Of a stretch of 64,000 nucleotides of DNA, positions 45,582 through 56,721 are shown in pieces. Origin of the DNA: Haloactinospora alba (GTDB lineage Bacteria > Actinomycetota > Actinomycetes > Streptosporangiales > Streptosporangiaceae); the NCBI RefSeq assembly GCF_006717075.1, contig NZ_VFQC01000001.1, positions 1,178,001 through 1,242,000 of the forward strand, in the 5' to 3' direction. The translations under genes and the position numbers were made by a program. The notes beneath the pieces were generated by a model. The model saw only the letters and a program-made list of their open reading frames with translations, was not told the origin of the DNA and made no database searches. Position 1 is the first letter of the stretch. Each line of letters starts with the position of its first letter.

Positions 45582-46327
45582 GCGGCCACTCAAAGTGGGC
45601 TACCACGAAGCACAAGAAAGCCGCCATCGACGCCAAGCGAGGCAAGCTCTTCGCCAAGATGGTCAAGAACATCGAGGTGGCCGCGCGTACTGGCGGTGGC
45701 GATCCGGAGGGCAACCCGACGTTGCTCGACGCGATCCAGAAGGCGAAGAAGAACTCCGTCCCGCTGGACAACATCGAACGAGCCCGGAAACGCGGTTCCG
45801 GTGAGGAAGCAGGCGGCGCCGACTGGCAGAACATCATGTTGGAGGGCTACGCCCCGGGGGGAGTCGCCCTGCTCATCGAGTGTCTGACCGACAATCGCAA
45901 CCGTGCCACCTCCGACGTGCGTATGGCCGTCACGCGTAACGGGGGGTCCATGGGTGACCCGGGCTCGGTCTCCTATCTCTTCAGCCGCAAAGGGGTCGTG
46001 ATCGTCCCGAAAAGCGAAACGACCGAGGACGAGCTCACCATGGCGGTACTGGACGCCGGCGCTGAGGACGTCAACGATCTGGGGGAGTCCTTCGAGGTCG
46101 TCTCCGAAGCCACCGACCTGGTGCCGGTCCGTAGCGCGCTGCAGGAGGCCGGGATCGAGTACGACTCGGCCGAGACCTCCTTCCTACCCAGCGTTGAGGT
46201 TCCTCTGGACGAGGAGAACGCAAGGAAGGTCATGCGGGTCATCGACGCGCTCGAGGACTCCGACGACGTGCAGAACGTTTACAGCAACGCTGACATCCCC
46301 GACGAGGTGCTCGAGAAGGCCAGCTGA
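45578..46327 (+). CDS. yebC: YebC/PmpR-family regulatory protein
   Basis: 249-aa YebC/TACO1 family member ([27 protein letters not shown]...[10 protein letters not shown]...[13 protein letters not shown]). Family members bind DNA and/or act at the ribosome on polyproline stalls; the precise role is not fixed. Translationally coupled to pdxT and upstream of ruvC, the usual bacterial neighbourhood. Confidence 0.93.
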   Translation: MSGHSKWATTKHKKAAIDAKRGKLFAKMVKNIEVAARTGGGDPEGNPTLLDAIQKAKKNSVPLDNIERARKRGSGEEAGGADWQNIMLEGYAPGGVALLIECLTDNRNRATSDVRMAVTRNGGSMGDPGSVSYLFSRKGVVIVPKSETTEDELTMAVLDAGAEDVNDLGESFEVVSEATDLVPVRSALQEAGIEYDSAETSFLPSVEVPLDEENARKVMRVIDALEDSDDVQNVYSNADIPDEVLEKAS

Positions 46328-46475
46328 CCACCGGCGGAGCTCGGAGGTGGAGACCGCGGCTTTCCGCCGCGTGGTGGATGTTCGGTCGGAAAGAGGGTCG
46401 ATATGGTGAACTCTGCCGGAGCGGCACGTGCTGTTCTGGCAGATGTTCCCTCGTCGATTCTGAGAAAGGCCTAGC

Positions 46476-46922
46476 ATGACCCCCCCGAGCGACAACCCTC
46501 ACGAGTACGGGCAACAGTACGGCTGGTCGCAACAGCCGGGTGGCTCGTCGCACCAGGACGGACCGGGGGCACCGCCGCCGCAGCCACCGGGCCCGGGCAG
46601 GCCCCAGTCCACGGACTGGGCCGGAGGGCTCAGCGGTCTCTTCGACTTCGACTTTTCCGAGTTCATCACCGCGAAGGTCATCAGGATCCTCTACATCCTC
46701 GGGATGGTCCTCATCGGGCTCCTGGCGCTGGGCAACCTCGTCTCCTCGATAACGATGATGGCCACCGGCATGTCCGTGTTCAACGGAGTGCTCTGGTTCC
46801 TGCTCACCCCGGTGATCGCCGTGGTCGCCACGGTCCTGTTGCGTGTGGGGCTGGAGCTGCTGATCGTGGTGTTCCGGATCAGTGACGACATCTCCGCTCT
46901 TCGTCGGCGGAACGGCGTGTGA
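46476..46922 (+). CDS. DUF4282 membrane protein
   Basis: 148 aa. A Pro/Gln/Gly-rich hydrophilic N-terminus (about 1-50) precedes [29 protein letters not shown] and a second hydrophobic hairpin ([32 protein letters not shown]), the DUF4282 pattern. Function unknown. It sits alone between yebC and ruvC. Confidence 0.8.
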   Translation: MTPPSDNPHEYGQQYGWSQQPGGSSHQDGPGAPPPQPPGPGRPQSTDWAGGLSGLFDFDFSEFITAKVIRILYILGMVLIGLLALGNLVSSITMMATGMSVFNGVLWFLLTPVIAVVATVLLRVGLELLIVVFRISDDISALRRRNGV

Positions 46923-47058
46923 GCGTCCGCTCCCCGCACCGGCTCCGACCGCGGGGAAACAGCCGGTTGTCGTGTGCCGGATGGCCACCACCCTCCACCG
47001 GCACGGTAGGGTATACGAACGGACGTTCGAGTGTGGGCCGGGAAGAGGGACGCCGAGG

Positions 47059-47607
47059 ATGCGGGTTCTGGGAATCGATCCGGGACTTACCCGGTGTGGC
47101 CTCGGTGTCGTCGACGGCGCTCTCGGCCGGAGGCTGTCGTTCGTGACGGCCGGTGCCGTGCGTACCAGCTCGGACTGGGAACTGTCCGAACGGCTGCTCG
47201 GCATCGAGCGCGGCGTGCAGTCATGGCTCGACGAGTACTGTCCCGACGCTGTCGCCGTCGAGCGCGTGTTCGCGCAGCACAACGTCAGCACGGTGATGGG
47301 AACGGCCCAGGCGAGTGCCGTGGCCATCACGTGTGCCGCTCGTGGCGGGCTTCCCGTGGCCTCGTACACGCCCAGTGAGGTCAAGGCGGCGGTAACGGGC
47401 AGCGGGAGGGCGGAGAAGCAGCAGGTCCAGGCCATGGTGGCGCGACTGCTCGCGCTCGAGGCAGCGCCCAAGCCCGCTGACGCGGCTGACGCGGCGGCGT
47501 TGGCGATGTGCCACATTTGGCGCGGTGGGGCCCAGGACCGGATCGCCCGCGCCCAGCAGGAGTTCCACCGCAAAGCGGGGACAGCACGACGCGCTCGCGG
47601 CGTGTGA
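47059..47607 (+). CDS. ruvC: Holliday junction resolvase
   Basis: 182-aa endonuclease that cuts Holliday junctions. Catalytic acids are visible in [15 protein letters not shown] (D7), [13 protein letters not shown] (E) and [13 protein letters not shown] (DxxD). The ATG at 47059 is conserved; a longer frame from 46882 is spurious. Heads ruvC-ruvA-ruvB. Confidence 0.95.
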   Translation: MRVLGIDPGLTRCGLGVVDGALGRRLSFVTAGAVRTSSDWELSERLLGIERGVQSWLDEYCPDAVAVERVFAQHNVSTVMGTAQASAVAITCAARGGLPVASYTPSEVKAAVTGSGRAEKQQVQAMVARLLALEAAPKPADAADAAALAMCHIWRGGAQDRIARAQQEFHRKAGTARRARGV

Positions 47608-47656
47608 GTGCGTGTCGGTCCCTGGACCCGGGACCACAGCCGGAGGGAGGTTTCTC

Positions 47657-48268
47657 GTGATCGCGTCCCTGAGCGGGCGTGTCGCCACTCGCGGAGCCGA
47701 GACGGCGGTGCTCGAAGTGGGAGGTGTCGGCCTGACCGTACAGTGCACCCCCACGACCCTCGCTGGTCTGCGCGTGGGTGAGACGGCAACGGTGGCCACC
47801 TCACTGGTCGTGCGGGAGGACTCCCTCACCCTGTTCGGGTTCGCTGACGGGGACGAACGGGACGTGTTCGAGCAGGTGCAGGCGGTGGGAGGCGTTGGTC
47901 CTCGCCTCGCTCTGGCCATGCTGGCCGTTCACCCGCCGGACGCGCTGCGTCGCGCGGTCGCTGCTGAGGACACGGCGGCCCTCACCCGGGTGCCCGGGAT
48001 CGGTAAGAAAGGCGCGCAGCGGATCGTTCTGGAACTGCGGGAGAAGTTGGCCCCGCCGGAGGACGAAGGCACGACCGCCACAGAGCAGCAGGCCATTCCC
48101 GCCACGGCGGCCTGGCGGCCACAGGTCGTCTCCGGCCTGGTGAACCTGGGATGGTCCAACCGGGACGCCGAGGCCGCGGCCGATGCTGTCGCGTCCGAGG
48201 CCGAGGATCCGCAGGCCGATGTCGCGTCCCTGCTGCGCAGCGCGCTGCGCAAACTGAGCCGCGTGTAG
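47657..48268 (+). CDS. ruvA: Holliday junction branch-migration protein RuvA
   Basis: 203-aa junction-binding subunit. An N-terminal OB fold ([30 protein letters not shown]), tandem HhH motifs ([35 protein letters not shown]) and a C-terminal RuvB-binding domain are all visible. The GTG at 47657 has GGAGGGAGG upstream. Confidence 0.95.
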   Translation: MIASLSGRVATRGAETAVLEVGGVGLTVQCTPTTLAGLRVGETATVATSLVVREDSLTLFGFADGDERDVFEQVQAVGGVGPRLALAMLAVHPPDALRRAVAAEDTAALTRVPGIGKKGAQRIVLELREKLAPPEDEGTTATEQQAIPATAAWRPQVVSGLVNLGWSNRDAEAAADAVASEAEDPQADVASLLRSALRKLSRV

Positions 48269-48290
48269 CGGACCGGCAGGAAAGGAGTCG

Positions 48291-49358
48291 ATGACCCCCG
48301 CCATGGCCGAACAACGTGATGTGGTCTCCCCCGACGCCGAGGTGGACGAGCACGCTGTCGAGAGCGCGCTACGGCCCAAACGGTTGGACGACTTCGTCGG
48401 CCAGGGCCGGGTGCGGGAGCAGCTGTCCCTGGTGCTGCACAGCGCACAACAACGCAGCAGTGTTCCCGACCACATCCTCATGTCCGGCGGCCCCGGGTTG
48501 GGGAAGACGACGATCGCCATGATCGTGGCGGCGGAACTGGGAGCGCCGTTGCGGATCACCTCCGGCCCGGCCATCGAGCGCTCCGGGGACCTCGCTGCCG
48601 TGCTGTCCACCCTCCAGGAGGGCGAGGTGCTGTTCCTGGACGAGATCCACCGTATGGCGCGGCCGGCGGAGGAGATGCTGTACGTGGCCATGGAGGATCT
48701 CCGGGTCGACGTCGTCGTGGGGAAGGGACCCGGAGCAACCGCGGTTCCGATCGACATAGCACCGTTCACGCTGGTCGGAGCGACGACCAGAGCGGGTTTG
48801 CTGCCGGCGCCGTTGCGCGACCGGTTCGGGTTCGTGGCGCACATGGACTTCTACCGTTCCGACGAGCTGGAGCTCATCCTGCGCCGTTCCGCGGAGATGC
48901 TCGCCGTCGAGCTGGATCGGGACGCCGCGGCGGAGATCGCCGGACGGTCCCGGGGGACGCCGCGGATCGCCAACCGCCTGTTGCGGCGGGTGCGTGACTA
49001 CGCCGAGGTGCGTGGGGACGGCAGGTTGACCGTGTCGACGGCGCGTTCCGCCCTGGCCTTGTACGAGGTGGACGAACAGGGCCTGGACCGGCTGGACCGG
49101 GAGGTGCTGGACGCTCTGCTGCGTCGCTTCCGCGGCGGTCCGGTCGGGCTGTCGACGCTGGCGGTGTCGGTGGGGGAGGAACCGGAGACCGTCGAGGTGG
49201 TGGCCGAACCGTTCCTGGTGCGTTCCGGTTACGTGGCGCGTACGCCGCGGGGTCGGGTCGCCACCCCCGAAGCGTGGTCGCACATGGGAGTCACACCGCC
49301 GTCGGACGCCGCTTTCGGCGCGGCCGCTCTCGTGGAGCAGGACCAGGAAGAGACGTGA
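48291..49358 (+). CDS. ruvB: Holliday junction branch-migration helicase RuvB
   Basis: 355-aa AAA+ motor. Contains [19 protein letters not shown], Walker [10 protein letters not shown], Walker [10 protein letters not shown], sensor 1 [10 protein letters not shown], the arginine-finger region LRDRFGF and a C-terminal winged helix. ATG at 48291 with AAAGGAG. Co-transcribed with ruvA (22-nt gap). Confidence 0.96.
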   Translation: MTPAMAEQRDVVSPDAEVDEHAVESALRPKRLDDFVGQGRVREQLSLVLHSAQQRSSVPDHILMSGGPGLGKTTIAMIVAAELGAPLRITSGPAIERSGDLAAVLSTLQEGEVLFLDEIHRMARPAEEMLYVAMEDLRVDVVVGKGPGATAVPIDIAPFTLVGATTRAGLLPAPLRDRFGFVAHMDFYRSDELELILRRSAEMLAVELDRDAAAEIAGRSRGTPRIANRLLRRVRDYAEVRGDGRLTVSTARSALALYEVDEQGLDRLDREVLDALLRRFRGGPVGLSTLAVSVGEEPETVEVVAEPFLVRSGYVARTPRGRVATPEAWSHMGVTPPSDAAFGAAALVEQDQEET

Positions 49359-49564
49359 GAGCACCAACGGCGCGGGGCCGGCCGTCCACTATCGTGGGGA
49401 AACGGACGGGGCGCGGTGTGTCCGGGAGACGGGTGGTGTGTTTCCTCGGGAACACGAGCCCGGCTTCGCTCGTTGCCCCGTAGTGTGCTCCCACAGCCCG
49501 CGTTGCGGCAGCAGAGCTGTAGATCCGTGGCGGGTACGGACCCGAACGATAGGAAGGACGCCCC

Positions 49565-49945
49565 GTGCAGGGCCATTACATTCTCCTCGCCGACGCCGCC
49601 GACGCAGGTGGCGAGAGCATTCTCCAGATGATCTGGCCGATCGCGCTCATCATCCTGGTCTTCTGGCTGCTCTTCTGGCGCCCGCAGCAGAAGCGCCGCC
49701 AGCAGGAACAGAAGATGCAGTCCACACTGCAGCCGGGTGCGGAAGTGCTCACCAAGGCGGGATTCTACGGAACCGTGGTGGAGGTGCGGGACAACGAGGT
49801 GGAGCTCGAGATCTCGCCCGGTGCACGGATCAGGATGATGAAAGCCGGAATCGGTGAAGTGATCACTCCGAACGACGGCATATCCGACGACACCCCGGTG
49901 GAGGACCGGCCGGACTTCCCCGGTGACGACCGCCCCTCCTCGTAG
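49565..49945 (+). CDS. yajC: Preprotein translocase accessory subunit YajC
   Basis: 126-aa protein with one membrane helix (IWPIALIILVFWLLFWRP) followed by the conserved RRQQEQKMQSTLQPGAEVLTKAGFYGTVVEVRDNEVELEISPGARIRMMKAGI, then an acidic tail. Starts at GTG with AGGAAGG. YajC normally partners SecDF, but secD and secF do not follow here. Confidence 0.92.
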   Translation: MQGHYILLADAADAGGESILQMIWPIALIILVFWLLFWRPQQKRRQQEQKMQSTLQPGAEVLTKAGFYGTVVEVRDNEVELEISPGARIRMMKAGIGEVITPNDGISDDTPVEDRPDFPGDDRPSS

Positions 49946-50105
49946 CGGCCCGGGGCGTCCGTGGGAAACGCCCCCCACGTGTCCGGTGTCTCCTGCCTTT
50001 CGCCCTGGACGGAGGAGAACCGGTTTCTGTCGTCGGGCCACAGCGGGAGTCCGGCAGCTGTAGCGCACGTCGCGTCCGATGCTCTCAGCCGCTGGGTGTT
50101 GTCGG

Positions 50106-50176
50106 CATAACGGCCCAGCATGACCGTACCGATTCTGTCCGGAACGTAACCGGTACGGTCGTGCTGGGCCGTTATG
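50106..50176. repeat. 71-nt hairpin (26-bp stem) at the missing secDF position
   Basis: Arms 50106-50131 and 50151-50176 are reverse complements except for one position that becomes a G-U pair in RNA, with a 19-nt loop. It lies in the 294-nt gap between yajC and apt. The arms contain no gene and no T-tail follows. It could be a strong terminator, a mobile palindromic repeat or a scar. Confidence 0.7.
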
Positions 50177-50239
50177 TCTGTCCCGTCGGTTTCTCACGAG
50201 GGGCGGGCCAAGCGACAACGAAGGCGAGAGAACCGGATC

Positions 50240-50776
50240 ATGCCTGTGAACGTGGCCGACACCATCACGTCGGGTACGCGCGATATCCCCGATTACCCCC
50301 AGCCGGGTGTGATGTTCAAGGACATCACCCCGCTTCTGGCCGACCCCCGAGCGTTTCGCGCGGTCGTCGACGCCCTTGTCGCCCGGTACCGGGACGCGGG
50401 TGTCACCATCGACACTGTGGTGGGGCTGGAAGCGCGCGGGTTCATCCTCGCGGCCCCGGTCGCCATCGGGCTCGGAGCCGGCTTCGTTCCGATCCGCAAA
50501 GCTGGGAAACTTCCTGCGAAGACGCACAGTGAGACGTATGATCTGGAGTACGGGACAGCGACGGTTGAGATGCATACGGATGCCATCGCGTCCGGAAGCC
50601 GCGTCCTGATTGTCGACGATGTCCTGGCCACGGGTGGCACCGCGCAGGCCGCGGTGGAACTGGTCCGCAGAGCGGGTGGTAGTGTCGTGGAATTCTCGGT
50701 TCCGTTGGAACTCGGTTTCCTCCGGGGTCGGGAGAAACTGACGGACGTGGACGTGTGCGCGCTCGCCGTGGCGTGA
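50240..50776 (+). CDS. apt: Adenine phosphoribosyltransferase
   Basis: Salvages adenine to AMP using PRPP. 178 aa with DIPDYPQPGVMFKDITPLLADP, GLEARGFILAAPVAIGLGAGFVPIRKAGKLP and the PRPP-binding motif VLIVDDVLATGGTAQAAVEL. The ATG at 50240 fits the family start. It stands before rel, as is usual in actinobacteria. Confidence 0.94.
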   Translation: MPVNVADTITSGTRDIPDYPQPGVMFKDITPLLADPRAFRAVVDALVARYRDAGVTIDTVVGLEARGFILAAPVAIGLGAGFVPIRKAGKLPAKTHSETYDLEYGTATVEMHTDAIASGSRVLIVDDVLATGGTAQAAVELVRRAGGSVVEFSVPLELGFLRGREKLTDVDVCALAVA

Positions 50777-50974
50777 ATGGCACCCTCCCACGCCGTCAGC
50801 CCCTGTCCGTCCGCGCGGCCGGGTCGGCTGTGGGAACGAGCGGCGGGCATAACACAGCCGCAGCCACGCGTTGGCACGGGTGAGCCCAGTGCTCACCGAT
50901 GTAACGTCGACCTGGCCGGGGTACGGATGGCGACACCATGGGCCCGGTACGGGGAGTCGCGGGAGGAGTAGCTC

Positions 50975-53362
<2,388 letters not shown>

Positions 53363-53417
53363 GGCCCTACGGCGTTTCAGGGGTGCACCTTCCCCTCCCC
53401 AGGCCCAGACTGCCCCC

Positions 53418-53756
53418 ATGAGGAAATTCTCGTTGGAGGCGCTGGCTCGCAAGCACGGGGAGGCGGCGGCGTCGGCCCCGGCCGGCCGTAGCTCGGAGAC
53501 GTTCTACGGCGGACACGAGCGCGTACTGCGCCAGACCCTGATCGCGCTGTCCGCCGGGCACTCGATGGTGAACCATCTCAGCCCGGCGGAGGCGACGCTG
53601 CTGGTCATACGGGGAAGGGTGCGAATGACCGCGGGAGGGCACTCATGGGAGGGGCGCTACTCCGACGTGCTCATCATCCCCGAAACCGAGCACGAGATCG
53701 AAGCGGTCGACGACGCCACGGTTGTCCTCACCGTCGCCATGCCACCTGCCCAGTAG
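53418..53756 (+). CDS. Small cupin-domain protein
   Basis: 112-aa single-domain cupin (LIALSAGHSMVNHLSPAEATLLVIRGRVRMTAGGHSWEGRYSDVLIIPETEHEIEAVDDATVVLTVAM). The second cupin box (PETEHEIEA) keeps one His and the first box is degenerate, so metal binding is uncertain. Homologues commonly follow rel in this group. Function unknown. Confidence 0.8.
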   Translation: MRKFSLEALARKHGEAAASAPAGRSSETFYGGHERVLRQTLIALSAGHSMVNHLSPAEATLLVIRGRVRMTAGGHSWEGRYSDVLIIPETEHEIEAVDDATVVLTVAMPPAQ

Positions 53757-53829
53757 CTCCCGGCCGGGGGCCGCACACGTTCCATGGCGACAGGTCCGGG
53801 CGCGGCAGTGGGAACGGGGCCGTACCCTG

Positions 53830-55062
53830 TCAGCTCATCTCGGACAGAGCGCGTTCGGCCTCGTCCAACCAGGACCGCTGGGTGGCGATGGTCTCCTCGA
53901 TCTCACTGACCTTACTGCCGTCGCCGTTCTCCCGGGCGGTGTGCAGTCTGCTCTCCAGCTGCGCTATCGAGTCGCGCAGTTGGGAGACGGTCGCCTCGGC
54001 GCGGGCCCGGGCCTCCGGATTGGTGCGTTGCCACTCGTGGTCCTCGGCCTTGCGGACACTGTCCTCGAGCTTGCGGAAGGCTCCCTCGATCTTGTCGCGT
54101 GAGTTACGCGGAACCGGCCCGATCTCCTCCCAGGCCTCCTGGAAGCTGCGCAGCCGGGCGCGCGCCTCGCGCGGGTCCGTTATGGCGGGCAGTTCCTCGC
54201 GTGCCTGCGTGAGGAGCTTCTCCTTGGCCTCGGCGTTCTCCCGCAGCTCGGCGTCGCGTTCCGCGAACGCCGCATTGCGCGCCTGGAAAAACTGGTCCTG
54301 GGCAGCCTTGAAGCGGGACCACAGCTGCTCCTCGCTGGAACGGTCGGCGCGGCCGCTGGCTTTCCACTGCTGCATGAGGTCGCGGTACCGGCCCGACGTG
54401 GGGCCCCAGTCGGTGGAGTCCGCCAGCGACTCGGCTTCGACGACGATGCGTTCCTTCTCCTGGCGAACCTGTTCCCGCTGTTGGTCCAGGTTGGCGAAGT
54501 AGGCTTTCCGACGCTTGGAGAAAGTGTTGCGCGCCGCCGACATGCGCTTCCACAGTGCCTGCTCGGTGGAGCGGTCGGTCCGCGGGGCCGCCTTCCACTC
54601 GTCGACGAGCTGGCGCATCCGCTCGCCCCCGGACTTCCAGTGCGTGGTCTCCTCGGCGACGCGTTCCGCCTCGGCCGCGATCCGTTCCTTGACCCCGCGG
54701 GCCTCCTCGCGGGCACGTTCCTGTTCCTGCTTCTGCTCGACACGGCGCTGCTCGATCCGTTCGGCGAGCTCGTCCAGCCGCCGGGTGAGAGCGTCCAGAT
54801 CGCCCACTGCGGAGGCTTCGCGTACGTTCCCGCGGAGCTTCTCCACACTGGCCAACGCCGACGAGGCAGCCAGGTCGGTCGTGGACAACCGCTTTTCCAA
54901 CAGGTCAATCTCGGTCACCAACGCGTCGTACTTGCGGCGGAAGAACGCGAGTGCCTCCTCGGGGGCGCCGGCTTGCCATGACCCGACGACCCGTTCGCCC
55001 TCGCTCGTGCGGACGTAGACCGTGCCGTCGTCGTCTACGCGGCCCCAGGGGTCCGTGGTCAC
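53830..55062 (-). CDS. DUF349-repeat coiled-coil protein
   Basis: 410 aa, mostly helical. The N-terminus (TDPWGRVDDDGTVYVRTSEGERVVGSWQAG) is followed by a coiled coil and several DUF349 repeats (W-K-x-GRADRSSEEQLWSRFKAAQDQFFQARN, EQALWKRMSAARNTFSKRR). The GTG at 55062 has TGGAGG upstream. Syntenic with rel in actinobacteria; the role is not established. Confidence 0.85.
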   Translation of the reverse strand: MTTDPWGRVDDDGTVYVRTSEGERVVGSWQAGAPEEALAFFRRKYDALVTEIDLLEKRLSTTDLAASSALASVEKLRGNVREASAVGDLDALTRRLDELAERIEQRRVEQKQEQERAREEARGVKERIAAEAERVAEETTHWKSGGERMRQLVDEWKAAPRTDRSTEQALWKRMSAARNTFSKRRKAYFANLDQQREQVRQEKERIVVEAESLADSTDWGPTSGRYRDLMQQWKASGRADRSSEEQLWSRFKAAQDQFFQARNAAFAERDAELRENAEAKEKLLTQAREELPAITDPREARARLRSFQEAWEEIGPVPRNSRDKIEGAFRKLEDSVRKAEDHEWQRTNPEARARAEATVSQLRDSIAQLESRLHTARENGDGSKVSEIEETIATQRSWLDEAERALSEMS

Positions 55063-55687
55063 CGTGTCCTCCAGATGTAACGAGCCTGACGCTCACGTCG
55101 GGTTCCGGCCGTCATGACAGTTTTTTCGGTCAGATACGAGAACTGCCGTGACTCTGTACGATATCCGTGCCCACCACTGGTTTGTCGCGTGTGGGTACCC
55201 GATACCGGGGTCGTTGCCGCGTCCGCACCGCACGATGCCGGGCGCTGTGGAACCGGACGGGTTGGGTTCCCGTACCTCTGCCCACTGCCTGCATCAGCGT
55301 ACGGCTGGTGCGACGGGGACCAATATGGCACTGTCACGCCGTTTGGCAAAGACAGTGAGGGCTCTGGTTAACGAATATTGACCGCTGGTTCCGGGGCCGC
55401 GCCTGCGTGTTGGCAGGGCTCGGTTTTTCCAGGGCGGAGGCACGGCGTTACGCACCGGCGCCCGGTGCTCTTCCGCCGGATCCTGTCCCGGGTCGGGATG
55501 GTGGGAGCCGCGGACACGGTGTGTTCCCGGAGGGGCGCACCGTTCGTGGAAGGCCGGCTTTCCGGTCGCTGATCGCTTCCTGCCTCGGTAAGCTCGTAGC
55601 GGGATGCCGGAGGGCGCTAACCGCACGTCGGCGTCCCTGGCCACACCGCCTACCGTGCCACCACCAATCGGGAATCGAGGTCAGTGC
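55063..55687. other. Long intergenic region with no supported gene
   Basis: About 625 nt. Several short frames exist but none has a coherent family signal or start. A T-rich patch at about 55115-55130 and an AT-rich patch at 55355-55380 may be promoters. In related genomes, as I recall, a peptidyl-prolyl isomerase gene can lie near here; none is visible. Confidence 0.4.
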
Positions 55688-56371
55688 TTGCTGGTTGACG
55701 CTTACCCCGCCGGGCCGCTCGCAGCGAACTGCTACGTGGTGGCGCCTGCCGCAGGTGCCGAGTGCGTCGTCATCGACCCGGGGCAGGACGCCAGCCGGGG
55801 GTTGGCGGAGCTGCTCACCCGGCACGACCTCACTCCGGCGGCAGTGCTGCTCACCCACGGCCACTTCGACCACGTCATGTCGGCGGCACACACGTGTGCG
55901 GCTTACAGCGTTCCCGTGTGCGTCCATCCCGAGGACCGGGAGCTGCTCACCGATCCCGCGAAGGGACTCGACCCGGCGCTGGCGGGCCAGCTTTCCGCTC
56001 TGCTGGGAGACGTGGACATGCGCGAACCCGCCGATGTGACAGAGATCGCTGACGGGGACGCGCTCCCCTACGCGGGACTGGAGATCACCGTCGCCCATGC
56101 CCCCGGGCACACGCCCGGCTCGGTGGCCTATGCCGTCTCCGCGGAGACGGAGCGGACCCCGGCGCTGTTCACCGGTGACCTGTTGTTCGCGGGTGGTATC
56201 GGCAGGACCGACTTCCCCGGTGGGGACCATGCCGCCATCCTGCGGAGCCTGCGCGACACCTGCCTCTCCCGCCCGGATGACACGGTCGTCCACCCTGGAC
56301 ACGGTCCGCAGAGCACCGTCGGTCGGGAACGCGCCACCAATCCGTTCCTGCAGGAGATCGCTGCTTCCTGA
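55688..56371 (+). CDS. Metallo-beta-lactamase-fold hydrolase (glyoxalase II-like)
   Basis: Zinc hydrolase with the THGHFDH metal motif, a later His in VAHAPGHTPGSV, Asp in LFTGDLLFAGGIGRTDFPGGD and His in VVHPGHGPQST. The TTG at 55688 has GAGG 7 nt upstream and gives a 227-aa protein matching the family start (LVDAYPAGPLAANCYVV). An ATG at 55604 would add 28 unconserved residues. In many actinobacteria this gene is followed by hisS; here a foreign-looking operon follows. Confidence 0.85.
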   Translation: MLVDAYPAGPLAANCYVVAPAAGAECVVIDPGQDASRGLAELLTRHDLTPAAVLLTHGHFDHVMSAAHTCAAYSVPVCVHPEDRELLTDPAKGLDPALAGQLSALLGDVDMREPADVTEIADGDALPYAGLEITVAHAPGHTPGSVAYAVSAETERTPALFTGDLLFAGGIGRTDFPGGDHAAILRSLRDTCLSRPDDTVVHPGHGPQSTVGRERATNPFLQEIAAS

Positions 56372-56387
56372 GCCCGGGTAGGGACTC

Positions 56388-56417
56388 TTGGCCTCACAGC
56401 ATGCCGCAGCATAGGTT
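56388..56417 (+). promoter_or_regulatory. Candidate promoter of the microcin C-like operon
   Basis: TTGGCC (56388-56393) and TAGGTT (56412-56417) are 18 nt apart and lie 44 nt before the peptide gene. The short leader can fold CTCTC/GAGAG over part of the ribosome-binding site. Match to consensus is moderate. Confidence 0.35.
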
Positions 56418-56460
56418 TGGGCATGTTCCTGTAACTCTCGGGTAGAGAGAGGCGGTAGTT

Positions 56461-56526
56461 ATGCGGCGTATCAAGATGAGCCGGGTTCGGAAGACCAAAG
56501 GCAGCACGACGGTCGTAGCAAACTAA
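56461..56526 (+). CDS. mccA-like: Putative microcin C-like precursor peptide (21 aa, C-terminal Asn)
   Basis: ATG preceded by GAGAGAGG at 8 nt encodes a 21-residue peptide. It starts MRRIKMSRVRK, continues through a Thr/Ser segment and ends TTVVAN before TAA. Microcin C precursors are very short and basic and must end in Asn, which MccB adenylates; the E. coli heptapeptide also ends Ala-Asn. Genes downstream encode an MccB-like enzyme and the antibiotic's target AspRS, and a hairpin follows at once, as in known mcc operons. The role is inferred from context. An internal ATG at 56476 could give 16 residues but lacks a binding site. Confidence 0.78.
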   Translation: MRRIKMSRVRKTKGSTTVVAN

Positions 56527-56530
56527 GCCT

Positions 56531-56574
56531 CTTGGGATGCTGGGGCGTATCGCGATACGCCCCAGCATCCCAAG
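56531..56574 (+). terminator. Perfect 44-nt palindrome after the precursor gene
   Basis: Two 22-nt arms without a loop are exact reverse complements, starting 4 nt after the peptide stop. As RNA it forms a very stable hairpin. In the E. coli mcc operon a terminator between mccA and mccB keeps peptide mRNA abundant over enzyme mRNA; the same role is inferred here. Confidence 0.75.
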
Positions 56575-56721
56575 ACCGGTGGTTCCAGGTAGGGCCGAGT
56601 GCTGCCCGGCGACAGGGTATGATCGCACCAGCGTGGAGAGCGCCGCGTGCGAACACCCTGCTTCGGTCAGGCTCTCCAGGCTCTCAGCCAATCGCCTAGT
56701 CAGAGTAATACCTGGTACCTC
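56575..56721 (+). promoter_or_regulatory. Leader of the AspRS gene with possible internal promoter
   Basis: TATGAT at 56618-56623 is a good -10 hexamer, though no clear -35 stands in front. A 7-bp stem (GGAGAGC near 56634 with GCTCTCC near 56671) could fold in the roughly 90-nt leader. No obvious ribosome-binding site precedes the ATG at 56722. A separate promoter would allow protection ahead of antibiotic synthesis. Confidence 0.35.

Noticed and set aside
55114-55603. Several short frames between DUF349 and the metallo-beta-lactamase gene
   Set aside because: They overlap each other on both strands, lack starts with binding sites and show no family pattern.
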